64,000 bases of DNA from Aquimarina aggregata. Lineage in GTDB: Bacteria > Bacteroidota > Bacteroidia > Flavobacteriales > Flavobacteriaceae. The position numbers were made by a program, and so were the translations under genes. This document shows, in pieces, positions 46,501 to 54,418 of this stretch (positions within the stretch are counted from its first letter, which is position 1; the number at the start of each line of letters is the position of its first letter). The stretch covers positions 496,001 through 560,000 of the forward strand of contig NZ_LQRT01000035.1 of NCBI RefSeq assembly GCF_001632745.1, read 5' to 3'. Under the pieces are notes generated by a model. The model was given only the letters and a program-made list of their open reading frames with translations. It ran no database searches and was not told the DNA's origin.

Positions 46501-49014
46501 GCAGATTTTAGTAGTGGCACATGTGATCGAGCTGATGAAGTTCAAACAAACTCGGCATCAATTACTGCATTGAACGAATCTGCTATTGTAAGTACTGCAG
46601 ATGTGACCATAACCTGTAACCCTGTTATTCTACCTCCAAAACCATCTTCAATGACCAAAATTGCAACTCCTAAAGTAGCTGATGTTGGAGATCAAGTAGT
46701 CTATACTTTAGCATACACCAATACAGATGGTTCTCCTATCGAAGTTGATTTTAACGATACAAATAACTGGACAGCTCAAACCGGAACTAAAATGGGTGTA
46801 ACTGGAGGCTCATTAGCATCTGTACCAAATAACTTAGGAGTAAGCACGTATAATTATTCTCATGGTACCAATGGTACTTTAGAAGCTACTATAGATTTCG
46901 ACCCAAATCAAGCTTTTGGATTTACCATGCGCCATACTGGAGGAGCGATCAATAATGGATTATACATTGTTTTTAAACCAAATCCCGGTGGCGGATCGGT
47001 AGATACTCAAGTATATAACGGGACATCAATCATTGATCAAACTACTCTGGGTTTTCCTGGAAATCCTATGGATATTAAATTGTTATTAAACGGAAATCAA
47101 TTAAATGTATGGTTAGGAAATACTACCAACCCTACACCAACATGGTCTGTAACGGGCTTACCTGTAAAAGCCGGTAGCGCTGGATTTATTAACGCTTTTC
47201 CTGATGGAAATGATGCTTCTGGATCCCATACTGTATCTCGTTTCAAAACAAGTATGGACTCTGCTTTTAATGTACAGATTACAGATCCTATCCCTTCCGA
47301 AGTATCTTTTGTTTCAGCTTCTGACTCTGGCACAAGCAATGCCAATATCGTTACCTACCCTATTATACCAGGACCGGTACTTGCAGGAGAAATAATAAAT
47401 TATACATGGACAGCATTAATAAACAGCTGTCCAACGAGCACCTCAAAAATTGTAAATATTGGATATACTAATATTCTAGGGGTTCCCAACAATAGTATTG
47501 CTGCTCAAGCCTTAGTTGACTGCTCTGGAATAGACCTATGCGCAACACCTATCCCCGAACCTATTGTTAATAATGCTAATTTTTGTTTAAACGATAGTCC
47601 GGCAGATCTCAATACATTTATTAGTGCAACAGAAACAATCATTTGGTATGCCAATGATTTAAATACTAGCCCACCTATAGCAAAACCAACGGTAGACACT
47701 TCTATCTCTTCAAATACCACCTATTATGTAAGTCAACAAGATAGTAATAGTTGCGAAAGTACCAGAATTCCTATTATTGTTAAAGTCATAGATCCTGGAG
47801 CACCTATTAATGATACTAAAACTATTGTTAGTGCTACATCCGTACGATATGACATTACCGTAGGTTTTGGGCTTACTCTTGGAGATTTTACTTGGACAGC
47901 TATGAACAATCCGGAAGTAAATGGAGCAACTGTCACAAATGCTACTGACGCGATTATCGATGATATTCTGGTAAATACTACGAGCATACCTCAAGTAGTT
48001 ACGTATTTAATCGAATCAAATACGGCGGGAGCATGTGGAAGTACAAGTTTTGAACTAGAAGTAATTGTAAATCCTTTACCTTCGGTAACACTTAATGCTA
48101 CATCTGTTATTGAGGGTGAGTCTATTGAAGTTTCTATAGAGTTAAATCAACCCAGTACTACCGATATCACATTAATTATTGGATTCACTGGAGTTACAGC
48201 CGATCTAAATGACGTAGACTTATCGACAGAAAGAATCATCATATTAGCCGGCCAAACTACTGCTACTTTTATACGTTCTACAATTGATGACATTTTAGTT
48301 GAATCCAACGAAACAATCTCTATAGGAATTGATACTATAGAAACAGGTTCTTTAAGTGATAGCAATGCAACCGCAATTGCTACAATATTTGACAATGATG
48401 GTGTAACTAACACTCCACAAATTACCTTAGTAGACAATACCGTTGAAGAGGGTAGTACTTTAAACTTCTCTGTTACTTTAGATCAAGTGTCAACCGAAGA
48501 TATTATGCTAACATTTGGCATTGAAGATATAACTACTACAGCACAAGATTATGAACCGATAAACTTGCAAATCACTATTCTGGCAGGAGAAACAAACTCT
48601 TTAATCTCTATACCTACGGTTGATGACACCATAGAAGAAAATAACGAAACCATGCTTATTAAAATAAATACTGTTGACGCAGGTTCAATTAGTAATCCCG
48701 ATCAAACCGCAACTGGAACTATTATAGACAATGATGATAATACCACAGAAGAAATCATTTCTTTTCCAAAGTATTTCACTCCTAATGGAGATGGTTTTCA
48801 TGATAATTGGAATGCAAATACTAGTGTTAGAGACAGTGTAAAATTTATCTGGATATTTGATCGATATGGTAAATTACTAAAACAGCTATCACCACTAGGT
48901 AATGGTTGGAATGGCGAATTTAATGGTCGATTGCTTCCCGCAGCAGAATATTGGTTTAAAGCAGAGTTTAAAGATGGCACATACCATCAAGGACACTTTA
49001 GTTTAATCCGATAA
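43561..49014 (+). CDS. Giant secreted GH8 glycosidase with DUF11, Ig-like, Calx-beta and T9SS type B sorting domains
   Basis: An 1817-aa secreted protein with a signal peptide ending near residue 20. A glycoside hydrolase family 8 domain covers about 30-510, with the likely general acid Glu105 in DCSEGVGYGM and Asp residues 184-188 in TDGDVDIALGLL. GH8 enzymes cut beta-1,4 glucan, xylan or chitosan; which one is not visible. Three DUF11 repeats follow (starting near 523, 661 and 1029). The second and third are interrupted by inserts of about 230 and 175 residues. An Ig-like domain (about 1334-1410), two Calx-beta repeats (about 1509-1605 and 1620-1725) and a gliding-motility-type C-terminal domain (about 1735-1817, YFTPNGDGFHDNW) complete it. 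The last domain marks T9SS secretion to the surface. Confidence 0.88.
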   Translation: MKQPHFTLLLLVLFPFFLHSQVPTDINSGNPNFPFPQFLAYEYNTSHRLENLANQNADGLVHAEMEKRIREAWRIMANRFKYTGESHAGVPYLYSNIGCPYDCSEGVGYGMIAAAYMGDKTIFDGIWFREHDVRMVKHPRYIDGNIPRPTYAYGDNSLAEPNNGVLPGTGDVSIGEVGNDSATDGDVDIALGLLMAWKQWGDDSGYLDSRGNKISYKQEALNVIRGLVEIQDFPLSTGCDAVVGVIGFDGYFKDGNSQGELTNWALGQNPCPEGGKVKGQLHIDYVAPAYCKAFGDFLEAEGDPSDVAWNIPQFRRAEASSDWLMGELYKQGPNTIPTAGDVFMDAANNATFANFNPGEDFRHAWRTILNHTWHGNPENSWNPTTHQVIPGANSINKDMGQRFSKFLADPAISGNPCVIPGGALGMTFQGPSQLLWQYDPNTGIGSGFTLNWTPAAGTPSAVSSQDFDLMGKLYRQCAIEWEQQDLSIVNLDSNPTYFHGFFRLLGMLITTGNFQSPMNIKPEANIKVYTKVDKTAAFTGDEVTFTISYRNYGSVAAQNVIVQDVIPVGLEFVSATNGGVHTGGTVSWNIGTVSGFKSTGGITPTTGEVKVTCKVQPSFSGRICNPVTITTTNGKGWTSNDFPNNLTPVMERNCVDIIEKALEIEKTVDFDTVNPGDVVTYSINFKNSSKGGYINGGRSGVNFAYARSGAPNGNTQGIKVSLYHGAAEPYINYENYRISLFLNDNTFDCLSGEPGCTNGWGLRTNVYEGGSAGGIRVSHENIVPGSDAKGAWNQRVIVQFSDQLCAPTPHLLRYSGTSRIHEGGSMPLRAIWDLFTSNFGSIDWSDDWSWDATATDLDTGFFYPITDDWTDPENPIPVDKYHNEACEKPTKTVNNILVEEWDGYVWRRVFGTGPVPGRDVENVVITDILPQGFTFVEFVGDSPLGIAPIASTLPDGRTEIRWEIPRLQISQGGTISYKARADFSSGTCDRADEVQTNSASITALNESAIVSTADVTITCNPVILPPKPSSMTKIATPKVADVGDQVVYTLAYTNTDGSPIEVDFNDTNNWTAQTGTKMGVTGGSLASVPNNLGVSTYNYSHGTNGTLEATIDFDPNQAFGFTMRHTGGAINNGLYIVFKPNPGGGSVDTQVYNGTSIIDQTTLGFPGNPMDIKLLLNGNQLNVWLGNTTNPTPTWSVTGLPVKAGSAGFINAFPDGNDASGSHTVSRFKTSMDSAFNVQITDPIPSEVSFVSASDSGTSNANIVTYPIIPGPVLAGEIINYTWTALINSCPTSTSKIVNIGYTNILGVPNNSIAAQALVDCSGIDLCATPIPEPIVNNANFCLNDSPADLNTFISATETIIWYANDLNTSPPIAKPTVDTSISSNTTYYVSQQDSNSCESTRIPIIVKVIDPGAPINDTKTIVSATSVRYDITVGFGLTLGDFTWTAMNNPEVNGATVTNATDAIIDDILVNTTSIPQVVTYLIESNTAGACGSTSFELEVIVNPLPSVTLNATSVIEGESIEVSIELNQPSTTDITLIIGFTGVTADLNDVDLSTERIIILAGQTTATFIRSTIDDILVESNETISIGIDTIETGSLSDSNATAIATIFDNDGVTNTPQITLVDNTVEEGSTLNFSVTLDQVSTEDIMLTFGIEDITTTAQDYEPINLQITILAGETNSLISIPTVDDTIEENNETMLIKINTVDAGSISNPDQTATGTIIDNDDNTTEEIISFPKYFTPNGDGFHDNWNANTSVRDSVKFIWIFDRYGKLLKQLSPLGNGWNGEFNGRLLPAAEYWFKAEFKDGTYHQGHFSLIR

Positions 49015-49146
49015 CCCTAAGACCCACTATACTTCATTTAAGGCTACATTATGTAAGATAAATAAAGTTGAGATGAAGATAAATTTATTATTAATTTATT
49101 TCAAAATTCAACAAGTATATTATATTTACATTATATATACCTACAC

Positions 49147-50070
49147 ATGAAAAAGTCTTTTTATAGCCATGGCAAATTATTACTTACCGCAGAGTATTTA
49201 GTATTAGATGGTGTTAATGCTCTGGCAGTTCCTACTCAAAAAGGACAATGGTTATTTGTTGAGGAAAATGAGACAGATCAAATCATTTGGCGTAGTTATG
49301 ACCAAGAAAACACGTGTTGGTTTGAAACACGATTAACCATAAATGAAACAAGTTTATCTCCTACTCAAGAGAATCCAGAAGAAAACTCAATAACAAATAC
49401 ATTAATCACGATCCTTACTTCGGCAAAGGAGCTAAACCCTAACTTTCTTTCTTCGGGAAAAGGATATCTTGTCGAGGCGCGACTAGAGTTTAATCGTCAA
49501 TGGGGACTTGGCTCTTCTTCGACATTAATCAACAATATTGCCCAATGGGCAAAAGTAGACGCTTTTAAACTCTTGGATCAAAGTTTTGGAGGAAGTGGTT
49601 ATGATATTGCATGTGCTCAAAACGATACTCCAATACTATATAAACGTAATGAGGGCAAGCCTATAATTAAAGAGATCAATTTTAATCCTAAATTCAAAGA
49701 AAACTTATTTTTTATATACCTCAACCGAAAACAAGATAGTAAAGAATCCATAAAGAGGTATCAATCTTTACCTCTAAAAGACTTTGATAAAGCCGAAGAA
49801 ATGGTAAATCAAATTACAACAAAGCTATTAGATTCTGCTACTCTAGAAGAGTTTAAATCGTTAATAGATCAGCATGAAGAAATTATTTCTAAAATTATAA
49901 AAACTCCTACGGTTAAATCTACACTATTCCCTGAATATGGTGGTAGCATAAAGAGTTTAGGTGGTTGGGGAGGAGACTTTATTCTAGTTACTGGTACTTT
50001 ATCTGATATTGAATATTTCAAAACTAAAGGATATTCGACGATTATTCCTTACGAGAAAATGGTTTTGTAA
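49147..50070 (+). CDS. GYDIA-family GHMP kinase (mevalonate-pathway type)
   Basis: A 307-aa GHMP-superfamily kinase. The start KSFYSHGKLLLTAEYLVLDG is like mevalonate/phosphomevalonate kinases. The ATP-binding loop is WGLGSSSTLINNIAQW, and the family-naming GGSGYDIACAQ follows. Near the C-terminus GGSIKSLGGWGGDFILVT matches the third GHMP motif. It probably phosphorylates mevalonate or a phosphorylated form in isoprenoid synthesis, in line with the HMG-CoA reductase upstream. Which step it catalyses is not certain from sequence alone. Confidence 0.88.
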   Translation: MKKSFYSHGKLLLTAEYLVLDGVNALAVPTQKGQWLFVEENETDQIIWRSYDQENTCWFETRLTINETSLSPTQENPEENSITNTLITILTSAKELNPNFLSSGKGYLVEARLEFNRQWGLGSSSTLINNIAQWAKVDAFKLLDQSFGGSGYDIACAQNDTPILYKRNEGKPIIKEINFNPKFKENLFFIYLNRKQDSKESIKRYQSLPLKDFDKAEEMVNQITTKLLDSATLEEFKSLIDQHEEIISKIIKTPTVKSTLFPEYGGSIKSLGGWGGDFILVTGTLSDIEYFKTKGYSTIIPYEKMVL

Positions 50071-50427
50071 AACAATAAATTTCGAAGATTTTAAGACTAC
50101 CTCTTTAGTAAACTCATAGAGTCAAAATTCAACCCACTACCCTTCTAATTATAGATTCGCTTAAAAAACAAAATAACCTTGTACTTAGAAGAAATTCTAA
50201 AACAAGCGTAGCTTCTATTCTCTAAAAAGAATTAAACTCCATCTTATTTCATACCAAAAAAAACATTAGTAGTACACAATTACCAATATGGTATATAATT
50301 AATTATCAATGAACTGCAAATATTAGCTACTTTTAATGTTGGTGAAAGTACCTTAAAACCTATCTCAAAACCTATCACCATATAAACGTTCATACCAGAA
50401 CACATTAACTAACTTAACATATTACAC
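50071..50427. other. Intergenic stretch without a gene, upstream of the sulfatase
   Basis: This 357-nt stretch has no open reading frame that looks coding. It holds two adjacent palindromes (50281-50306) and a -7-like box (50328-50335), so the right half is probably the sulfatase control region. The left half is AT-rich with nothing recognisable. Confidence 0.6.
50281..50306. promoter_or_regulatory. Two adjacent palindromes, possible operator of the sulfatase gene
   Basis: TACCA-ata-TGGTA (50281-50293) is followed after 1 nt by the AT-rich palindrome ATAATTAATTAT (50295-50306). They lie 22-47 nt upstream of a -7-like box TACTTTTA (50328-50335), where a -33 box or a regulator site would be. 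The function is inferred. Confidence 0.4.
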
Positions 50428-53157
50428 ATGAAACTAAAATCAAGATTATTTGTATTATTTCTTTGTTTTGCCTTTTTATCAATCGCCCAAAAAACAAAAG
50501 ACTCAAAAGCGGCAGTAAAACCTAATATTGTAGTAATACTTACAGACGATGTCGGTATTGGTGATATTTCTGGTTACAGGAAAAAAAACTCTAACAATAT
50601 TATTGTACAAACACCCGAAATCGACAAACTAATGCGTGATGGGATGCATTTTACAGATGCTCATTCACCTACAGCACTATGTGCTCCCTCCAGATATAGT
50701 ATTATGACAGGAAATAATACATATCGAAGTTTTGCACCTTGGGGAGTATGGGGATCTTATCAAAAAAGCCCTGTTGAAAATAATGACCTAACCCTAGGTA
50801 AAATCATGAAACAATCCGGTTACAATACTGCTTTCTTTGGAAAGTGGCATTTAGGAGGCGATTATTATCGTAAAGGTCAAAGGCCCAAAATATATAGAGG
50901 CCCTCGTAATGCACCCGAATTAAATGTGGATATTACCGAGATTGTAAAAGGCCCTAAAGAGTTAGGCTTTGATTATAGCTTTATGTACCCTGCAGGAATT
51001 CAAGATGCTCCTTATGTTGTTTTTGAAAACAGCAAATGGTATCCTCTTAAAAACAATTCAAAAATTGATTTGATTACTCAAAAAAAGATGGATCAAATCA
51101 ATGTTACATTAGATAAAGATGAAGGACTTGGTGATTCTGAATGGAATCCGTTTAATATGGGCCCCTTATTAGCTACTAAAGCAGTTGATTATATCAAAAC
51201 CAATGCAGGTAAAACAAATCCTTTTTTTATGTATTACTGTACCCAGGCGGTACACAAACCCCATACTCCTATTGATTTTCTTGACGGCAAAAAAATTAAA
51301 GGAAGCACCCCCGTACTGCATCTGGATATGATTGCAGAACTAGATGCACAGATGGGCATGTTAGTTAAAGCTCTTAAAGAAAAAGGGGTGTATGAAAATA
51401 CTATTTTCATTTTCACATCTGATAATGGTGGATTAACATTTGGGCAAACTACTCAGACTGGTCATAGACCAAGTGATATTTACAGAGGTGGTAAAAACCA
51501 AATTTATGAAGGAGGACATCGGGTTCCTTTTATTGCTGTATGGCCTAATAAAATTCCAAAAAACAGTGTTTCTAATGACATAGTTTCTGCTCAAGATATT
51601 TTATCTACTATTGGAGCTGTTAACAATCAAGCAATTCCTGATAATGAAGCCAAGGATTCGTTTAACTTATTACCTATCATGCTAGGAAAAGCAGATGCCA
51701 AAAAGCGTAAGTTTTTAATGATTCAAGGTGGTACAGCTAGAGAAGTAGCTTATCGAGAAGGAGATTGGAAATTGATTATGAAAATGAATAATCAAAATCA
51801 GCCATCGGCTAGAGAACTATATAACTTAAAATCTTCACCATCTGAAAACAACAACTTAATTAATGCTCAGGCTCAAAAAAACAGAGTTACTCAAATGTTG
51901 GCTAGTTATAACCAAATCAGAAACTCTAAAACCCCTACAAAAACCTTGCATGGTGATAGTTCTGGACCAGATCCTGATCCAGGATCAGGAGATACAGCGC
52001 CTATAGGAAAAATAATTACTTTGCAAAAAAGTGGAGGAGATAAAAAATTTGTTACTACCGAGAGCGGGAATAACAATCAACTAAGCGCACAAGTAAGTAG
52101 CGCAGGCACTAGTGAAGAATTTTTAGTAGAATCACATCCAAAAGGAGGAATAGCTTTAAAATCTATGGCAAATGACAAATATATTAGAGTACTTAATAAT
52201 GACACTAATATACCCATTCGAGCAGCAGCCGTAGCTAAAGGAGATTGGACTCAATTTACATGGAAAAACCAAGGTACAGGAAAAGTAGCACTTAAAAGTG
52301 TACATGCAAATAAATGGATTCAGGCTAGTTGGAATCAAAACAACGCTGTTCTTTATCCCAAAGGTGAAAACCCACAAAACTGGGAAACCTTTGATTGGAA
52401 ATCAATAACCGATGGTGGGAATGGAAATAATACAGTTCCTATTGGAAAAGTGATTTCATTACGCAAAGATGGCGGAGATAAAAAATTCGTCACTACCGAG
52501 AATGGAAATAACAATCAACTTACAGCAAATAGCGCTTCCGTTTCTGGTGATACACAAAAGTTTTTAGTTGAAACACACCCTAAAGGAGGTGTTGCCTTAA
52601 AAGCATTGTTAAATAATAAATACATTAGAGTATTTGGTCAAAATACGGATATCGCAATTAGGGCTGCAGCTGGTGTAAAAGGAGATTGGACCCAATTTAC
52701 ATGGCAAAGTAAAGGATCAGGAAAAGTAGCACTTAAAAGTGTGCATGCAAACAAATGGATTCAGGCTAATTGGACTCAAAACAACGCTGTTCTTTACCCT
52801 AAAGGAAATAGTGCAGAAAACTGGGAAACTTTTACATTTCAAATAGAATCATCCAACAAACAAAAAGAAACCAGTTCTTTGGATATAGACTCAAACTCAA
52901 ATATTAAAGTACATCAAAACTTTATTAAAAATAATAGCCTACACCTAAAAGCTGATTTTCCTGCAGTTGGTAATGCAACTATAACAGTATATAACCTTAC
53001 TGGCAAACAAATATATTCGGCGCTACATAAGGTATCGAAAACAGGAATACATACGATTTCAATGGATATTAACAAACTAAACATTTCAAAAAGAGGTGTT
53101 TATATTTTAAAAATGACCATGAATAACCTTGAGACTCTAGTGAAAATTATTAAGTAA
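50428..53157 (+). CDS. T9SS-secreted sulfatase with two fascin-like repeats
   Basis: A 909-aa exported protein with a signal peptide ending near SIAQ (residue 21). A type I sulfatase domain covers about 30-500. The metal-binding start is VVILTDDVGIGD, the formylglycine site is Cys85 in LCAPSRYSIMTG, and TSDNGG plus GHRVPFIAVWP are typical. Two fascin-like beta-trefoil repeats start at residues 525 and 671 (146-residue period) and may bind sugars. A T9SS type A sorting domain occupies about 831-909. It would remove sulfate esters from polysaccharides at the surface. No maturase or SusC/SusD gene is nearby. Confidence 0.93.
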   Translation: MKLKSRLFVLFLCFAFLSIAQKTKDSKAAVKPNIVVILTDDVGIGDISGYRKKNSNNIIVQTPEIDKLMRDGMHFTDAHSPTALCAPSRYSIMTGNNTYRSFAPWGVWGSYQKSPVENNDLTLGKIMKQSGYNTAFFGKWHLGGDYYRKGQRPKIYRGPRNAPELNVDITEIVKGPKELGFDYSFMYPAGIQDAPYVVFENSKWYPLKNNSKIDLITQKKMDQINVTLDKDEGLGDSEWNPFNMGPLLATKAVDYIKTNAGKTNPFFMYYCTQAVHKPHTPIDFLDGKKIKGSTPVLHLDMIAELDAQMGMLVKALKEKGVYENTIFIFTSDNGGLTFGQTTQTGHRPSDIYRGGKNQIYEGGHRVPFIAVWPNKIPKNSVSNDIVSAQDILSTIGAVNNQAIPDNEAKDSFNLLPIMLGKADAKKRKFLMIQGGTAREVAYREGDWKLIMKMNNQNQPSARELYNLKSSPSENNNLINAQAQKNRVTQMLASYNQIRNSKTPTKTLHGDSSGPDPDPGSGDTAPIGKIITLQKSGGDKKFVTTESGNNNQLSAQVSSAGTSEEFLVESHPKGGIALKSMANDKYIRVLNNDTNIPIRAAAVAKGDWTQFTWKNQGTGKVALKSVHANKWIQASWNQNNAVLYPKGENPQNWETFDWKSITDGGNGNNTVPIGKVISLRKDGGDKKFVTTENGNNNQLTANSASVSGDTQKFLVETHPKGGVALKALLNNKYIRVFGQNTDIAIRAAAGVKGDWTQFTWQSKGSGKVALKSVHANKWIQANWTQNNAVLYPKGNSAENWETFTFQIESSNKQKETSSLDIDSNSNIKVHQNFIKNNSLHLKADFPAVGNATITVYNLTGKQIYSALHKVSKTGIHTISMDINKLNISKRGVYILKMTMNNLETLVKIIK
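52000..52842 (+). repeat. Tandem repeat of two fascin-like units inside the sulfatase gene
   Basis: Two direct repeats with a 438-nt period (52000 onward and 52438 onward). They are alike in nucleotide sequence as well as protein, for example around AAATGGATTCAGGCTA and AACAACGCTGTTCTTTA in both copies. This suggests a fairly recent duplication. Confidence 0.85.
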
Positions 53158-53178
53158 ACAATTTCTACATATGAAACA

Positions 53179-53214
53179 AAAAAGGTGCCTAATACAATAA
53201 TTAGGGGCCTTTTT
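53179..53214 (+). terminator. Rho-independent terminator after the sulfatase gene
   Basis: AAAAAGGTGCCTAAT (53179-53193) pairs with ATTAGGGGCCTTTTT (53200-53214), with one mismatch and one G-T pair. It ends in a T run. Confidence 0.85.
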
Positions 53215-53357
53215 CGTGTAATATATTATCCCTCCTAGTAATTTCTTTTTTATGTAAAACAACTTCAAGATTCATTAGAGCCTTAATATTCTATTTATAA
53301 TATAAAAATATAATACCTAGAATTATGATATATTGTATTTTTATGTATATTTACACT

Positions 53358-53696
53358 ATGTATTCAAAAGAACTACTTAAAGGAACACTTTCTGTTATTA
53401 TTCTGAATTTATTAGCAGAGAATGACAGAATGTACGGTTATGAGATTTTTAAGAAAGTTAAAGAACTATCCGACGAAAAAATTTTATTGAAGGATGGTTC
53501 TTTATATCCTGCTCTACAAAAAATGGCAAAAGACGGACTGCTTTCTTTTGAAGAAGTCCATATTGGCAAAAGAGTAAGAAAATACTATTTCTTAACGCCA
53601 ACAGGGAAAAAGGAAAAATCAAGGCATTTAGACGAACTTAGAGACTTTATCGACACATTAAATAAAGTTGTATTTAACCAGTTAAAACCTATATGA
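53358..53696 (+). CDS. PadR-family transcriptional regulator
   Basis: A 112-aa winged-helix repressor: MYSKELLKGTLSVIILNLL, YGYEIFKKVKEL, LKDGSLYPALQKMAKDGLL and GKRVRKYYFLTPTGKKE are typical PadR segments in order. The ATG at 53358 gives the standard PadR N-terminus; an ATG at 53325 adds 11 hydrophobic residues with no counterpart. It overlaps the membrane-protein gene by 4 nt (ATGA), a common arrangement in which PadR controls its neighbour. TATGTAT occurs twice near the start, which may be part of an autoregulatory site. Confidence 0.92.
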   Translation: MYSKELLKGTLSVIILNLLAENDRMYGYEIFKKVKELSDEKILLKDGSLYPALQKMAKDGLLSFEEVHIGKRVRKYYFLTPTGKKEKSRHLDELRDFIDTLNKVVFNQLKPI

Positions 53697-54301
53697 AATT
53701 AACGGTCGAACAAGAAGAAAAAATTAGCCAATACGTATTTGATCAAGGGTTAAAAATACCATCTCTTAGTGATGATGTAATCGATCATTTATGTTGTGTT
53801 ATCGAAAGTGAACTGGGAAAAGAAAAATCATTCGATGAGCTTCTACAAAATGCTATTGCTGATATAGCCCCTAATGGTCTCGCGGACTTAGAAAACAAAA
53901 CAATCTTTTTATTAAACTCTAAACGAATATTACTTATGAAAAAACTAATGTATTTAATCGGTTTTATTGGCTCAGTAACATTAACGACAGGGATTACGTT
54001 TAAATTATTATCGTATCCTGGAGCCAACGTACTTTTTATAATTGGTTTCCTAACACTTCTATTGGTTTTTATGCCTTTATATGCTATTGACCGTTATAAG
54101 GTTGCCATTTCTAAAACAATTTCTGAAAGATTAAAAGTCATTTTAGGGCTTACTGCTGCTATAATCACTGGATTATCTGGCTTATTCAAATTAATGCATT
54201 TACAAGGAACTCAAATATTATTACTTGCCGGTGCTTTTATTTTTGCAGTTGGTTACTTACCTTTTTTCTTTTTTACAATGTATAAGAAATCCATTGCCTA
54301 A
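53693..54301 (+). CDS. Membrane protein with two GldL-like helix pairs, partner of PadR
   Basis: A 202-aa protein. The N-terminal about 75 residues are soluble and acidic (VIDHLCCVIESELGKEKSFDE resembles DUF1700-type partners of PadR). Two hydrophobic hairpins follow (about 83-130 and 150-198). The hairpins look alike: TGITFKLLSYPGAN and SGLFKLMHLQGTQ share the pattern G-x-x-FK-L-x-x-x-x-G, also seen in GldL of the gliding/T9SS motor. The function is unknown. It is translationally coupled to PadR, so it may transmit an envelope signal or be the main PadR target. Confidence 0.78.
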   Translation: MKLTVEQEEKISQYVFDQGLKIPSLSDDVIDHLCCVIESELGKEKSFDELLQNAIADIAPNGLADLENKTIFLLNSKRILLMKKLMYLIGFIGSVTLTTGITFKLLSYPGANVLFIIGFLTLLLVFMPLYAIDRYKVAISKTISERLKVILGLTAAIITGLSGLFKLMHLQGTQILLLAGAFIFAVGYLPFFFFTMYKKSIA

Positions 54302-54348
54302 CAATAATGAAAATCGTTACGTTCTGATCAATTCTTAGTATTTTATGT

Positions 54349-54382
54349 AATGCTCTTGATCTGTTTCTTTATCAAGAGTATT
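54349..54382. terminator. Hairpin between convergent genes
   Basis: AATGCTCTTGAT (54349-54360) pairs with ATCAAGAGTATT (54371-54382) with one G-T pair. It lies between the PadR-partner gene and bshB1, which converge, and could stop transcription from both sides. Confidence 0.65.
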
Positions 54383-54418
54383 TGCCTTATAAAGTTAACT
54401 TTAAAAATACTGTTTTTA

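Noticed and set aside
47710..47994. Reading frame on the minus strand inside the GH8 gene
   Set aside because: It lies fully opposite the well-supported Ig-like region of the GH8 protein and its translation is of low complexity with no domain pattern.
50071..50427. Small gene in the gap before the sulfatase
   Set aside because: No frame with an ATG and protein-like composition is present; the gap looks like non-coding control DNA.
52000..52842. Assembly artefact causing the repeat in the sulfatase gene
   Set aside because: The two units differ at many positions, keep the frame and are joined by different linker sequences, so they are a true duplication.
54391..54402. AAAGTTAACTTT palindrome as a regulatory site
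   Set aside because: It lies just downstream of two converging genes, is AT-rich and short, and such palindromes are expected by chance in this sequence.
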